Positions 62,640-64,000 of a stretch of DNA of 64,000 bases are shown in pieces. The DNA lies in contig NZ_CP061800.1 in assembly GCF_017377395.1 (NCBI RefSeq), forward strand, positions 2,418,001 to 2,482,000, written 5' to 3'. The notes under the pieces are model-generated. The model had not been told where the DNA came from, did not search any database, and worked only from the letters and a program-made list of their open reading frames with translations. Within the stretch, counting starts at the first letter, position 1. Every line of letters starts with the position of its first letter. The position numbers and the translations under genes are program-made. The stretch is from Desulfonema magnum. GTDB lineage: Bacteria; Desulfobacterota; Desulfobacteria; Desulfobacterales; 4be13.

Positions 62640-63214
62640 TCAAAAAATCCTCTCAGTCAAAGATATTTCATTAACTGTCTGTGATGTTTCATTATTCCGG
62701 CCAATAAGTCCAATAGTTTTTCCGTCAGATCATACGCCATAGCCACTGTTTCCCCAAGTTCCTACTTCATGTTCGAAGAGATTGTCAAGCACTCTTTCGT
62801 TATCATGCTTATGTTTATGCGGGAAACAACTTTGTAGCAGCAGGTTGGCAAGCGCCGGCCAAGCCCCGCGGGGGCGGCATATTTGTAGCGAATATGCCGC
62901 CCCCGCGGGGCTTTTTGGCCCGGCATGATGAATGCTGTAAATATGCTGCCACCACAGGGCTTTGCTAGCCTCCCCTAAATCCGTTATAACCGGAAAAATG
63001 GGTATGAAAAACTTTTGCCTCAGGTACTTATCACCTTGCGTATGTCCCGATATAGTGATATAATTTATTTTAAAGTGATGAAATCAAACCCGGGGAGGGA
63101 GCAAATTTTTTATAATCGGGTCTGCCCTTGACAGATTCAGGAACAGTGCTAAAATGTGATTTCAATATTCCTCTCCCAATTGTGAATATGCCCTGCGTCC
63201 CAAAATATATACTT
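62640..63214. other. divergent intergenic region between korD and cheR
   Basis: No gene was recognised in 575 bases. It holds the strong palindrome at 62862-62912 and, after it, gctgtaaatatgctgccacc with cctaaatccgttataa (about 62932-62990), which repeats a stretch near 47460-47515. Promoters for both flanking genes should lie here, but no clear boxes were seen. Confidence 0.4.
62862..62912 (+). repeat. 22-bp GC-rich perfect hairpin with T-run
   Basis: agccccgcgggggcggcata continues to att, and the complementary arm starts at 62891, leaving a 7-base loop (tgtagcg). Five T follow on the plus strand, so it would terminate rightward transcription. No rightward gene lies before it, which makes it an insulator-like or mobile palindrome instead. 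Its core catatttgtagc recurs in the element at 58112. Confidence 0.75.
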
Positions 63215-64000
63215 ATGGAATATCCTCTAAATAAAATACTGGAAGAATTGCGTCGGGCCAGAGGCATAGACTTCAGTAACTATCGGACAGCGATTCTTAC
63301 CAAGCGGCTTTCAGCAAGAATGACGCGGTTAAGCATCAAAGATCCTTTTAAATACTTGGAACGGCTCTGGGCTGATCCCTCAGAGTGCGATTGTCTTATT
63401 GACGCGATTGCGATAAAAGTCAGTTCCTTTTTTCGTGATCCCATTGTGTTTGAGACCATTGCTCAACGGGTGCTGCCTCGGATAATCGAAATTAACAGAC
63501 ATTCAAAAATGAGTCAGATACGCGTATGGAGCGCAGGCGCGGCCTCGGGGGAGGAAGCTTATTCAATAGCGATTCTGATTCATGAATTACTTGCAAATGA
63601 AGCTATTCAGTGGCATCCTTATATCTTTGCCACGGATATCAGCAGGGAATCGCTGAAAAAAGCTGAGGCAGGACGTTATCCGCGCGAGAGTTTAAAAAAC
63701 ACAAAAGTCGGTATCCTTGACAAATATTTCACTGTCAAAGATAATGTCTATGAAATACGACCGGTTATTCGGAAAATGGTCCGATTTTCTCACGACGATC
63801 TCACGTCAAAAGACCGTATTGCCCCTGCTGACAGCGTTTTTGGTGCGTTTGATCTCATACTTTGCCGGAATGTGATCATTTATTTTTCATCAGAACTTCA
63901 GAAGAGGGTATTACACAAGCTTTATAACGCGTTGGCCAGAGGCGGATTTCTGATACTTGGCAATTCCGAATCATTAGACCCTGAGACAGAACGCAGGCTG
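63215..64000 (+). CDS. cheR: CheR-type methyltransferase, truncated by the window edge
   Basis: The plus strand is open from before 63188 to the end. Starting at ATG 63215 gives MEYPLNKILEELRRARGIDF; an in-frame ATG at 63188 is also possible and neither has a good ribosome site. The CheR N-terminal helical domain (RLSARMTRLSIKDPFKYLER, then KVSSFFRDP) is followed by the SAM-binding domain (IRVWSAGAASGEEAYSIAIL, IFATDISRESLKKAEAGRYP, FDLILCRNVIIYFSSELQKR). It methylates glutamates on chemoreceptors such as the MCP at 45.9 kb. At least 262 residues are visible; the C-terminus lies outside the window. Confidence 0.9.
   Translation, partial: MEYPLNKILEELRRARGIDFSNYRTAILTKRLSARMTRLSIKDPFKYLERLWADPSECDCLIDAIAIKVSSFFRDPIVFETIAQRVLPRIIEINRHSKMSQIRVWSAGAASGEEAYSIAILIHELLANEAIQWHPYIFATDISRESLKKAEAGRYPRESLKNTKVGILDKYFTVKDNVYEIRPVIRKMVRFSHDDLTSKDRIAPADSVFGAFDLILCRNVIIYFSSELQKRVLHKLYNALARGGFLILGNSESLDPETERRL

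Noticed and set aside
62862-62912. Possible transcription terminator for a rightward gene
   Set aside because: The hairpin has a T-run on the plus strand, but the nearest gene on its left (korD) is transcribed leftward, so there is nothing for it to terminate.

Overview
The window looks like chromosomal DNA of a strictly anaerobic Desulfobacterota bacterium, probably a Desulfobacterales sulfate reducer of the Desulfonema/Desulfococcus kind. This is inference from gene content: a four-gene 2-oxoacid:ferredoxin oxidoreductase, MobA/MoaE, a Ni/Co exporter-type pair, a DRTGG protein, many SpoIIE-type phosphatases and PAS proteins, Rpn and PD-(D/E)XK proteins, and a very high load of small palindromic repeats. 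No rRNA, tRNA, CRISPR array or phage block was recognised.

Layout. 1-6.3 kb: NYN/LOTUS protein, DRTGG protein, mobA-moaE, an orphan YgiT-type zinc-finger protein, DUF1007-NicO metal transport, then a 106-bp tandem repeat. 6.4-14.4 kb: solute-binding protein, Uup-type ABC-F ATPase, ArfB, MATE transporter, a hairpin-rich tandem repeat, an AAA/PD-(D/E)XK protein and PurN. 14.4-26.1 kb: a 1776-residue secreted multidomain protein ending in a dockerin-like module, a half-size TauE protein, archease, and a 1574-residue Ser/Thr kinase whose first 1000 residues are acidic repeats. 26.3-36.8 kb: a DUF3141 (PHA-synthase-like) protein, then a minus-strand cassette TonB receptor - KAS III-like ketosynthase - SDR - ThDP enzyme. 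An ISKra4-family element with a clean 9-bp target duplication is inserted after codon 9 of the ThDP gene. 37-44 kb: an IS-type HTH fused to an Rpn-like nuclease, a 1203-residue propeller/SpoIIE phosphatase, and decayed second copies of the TonB receptor and ketosynthase. 45-58 kb: a sensory region. A binding protein/MCP pair runs rightward. A long leftward gene row runs SpoIIE phosphatase - [IS4 element] - slr1658-like ATPase - STAS - PAS histidine kinase - PAS-CheW - three orphan substrate-binding proteins. 58-64 kb: DUF99 protein, korDABC, and the start of a CheR methyltransferase cut by the window edge.

How the parts fit. Two themes dominate. One is environmental sensing through periplasmic binding proteins that have no permease but sit beside MCP, CheW, PAS-kinase and phosphatase/anti-sigma genes. 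The other is genome erosion by repeats and transposons. Two intact IS elements each interrupt an otherwise coherent co-directional gene set, and a third locus survives only as fragments. The most novel candidates are the TonB-ketosynthase-SDR-ThDP cassette and the phosphatase-to-binding-protein sensory row.
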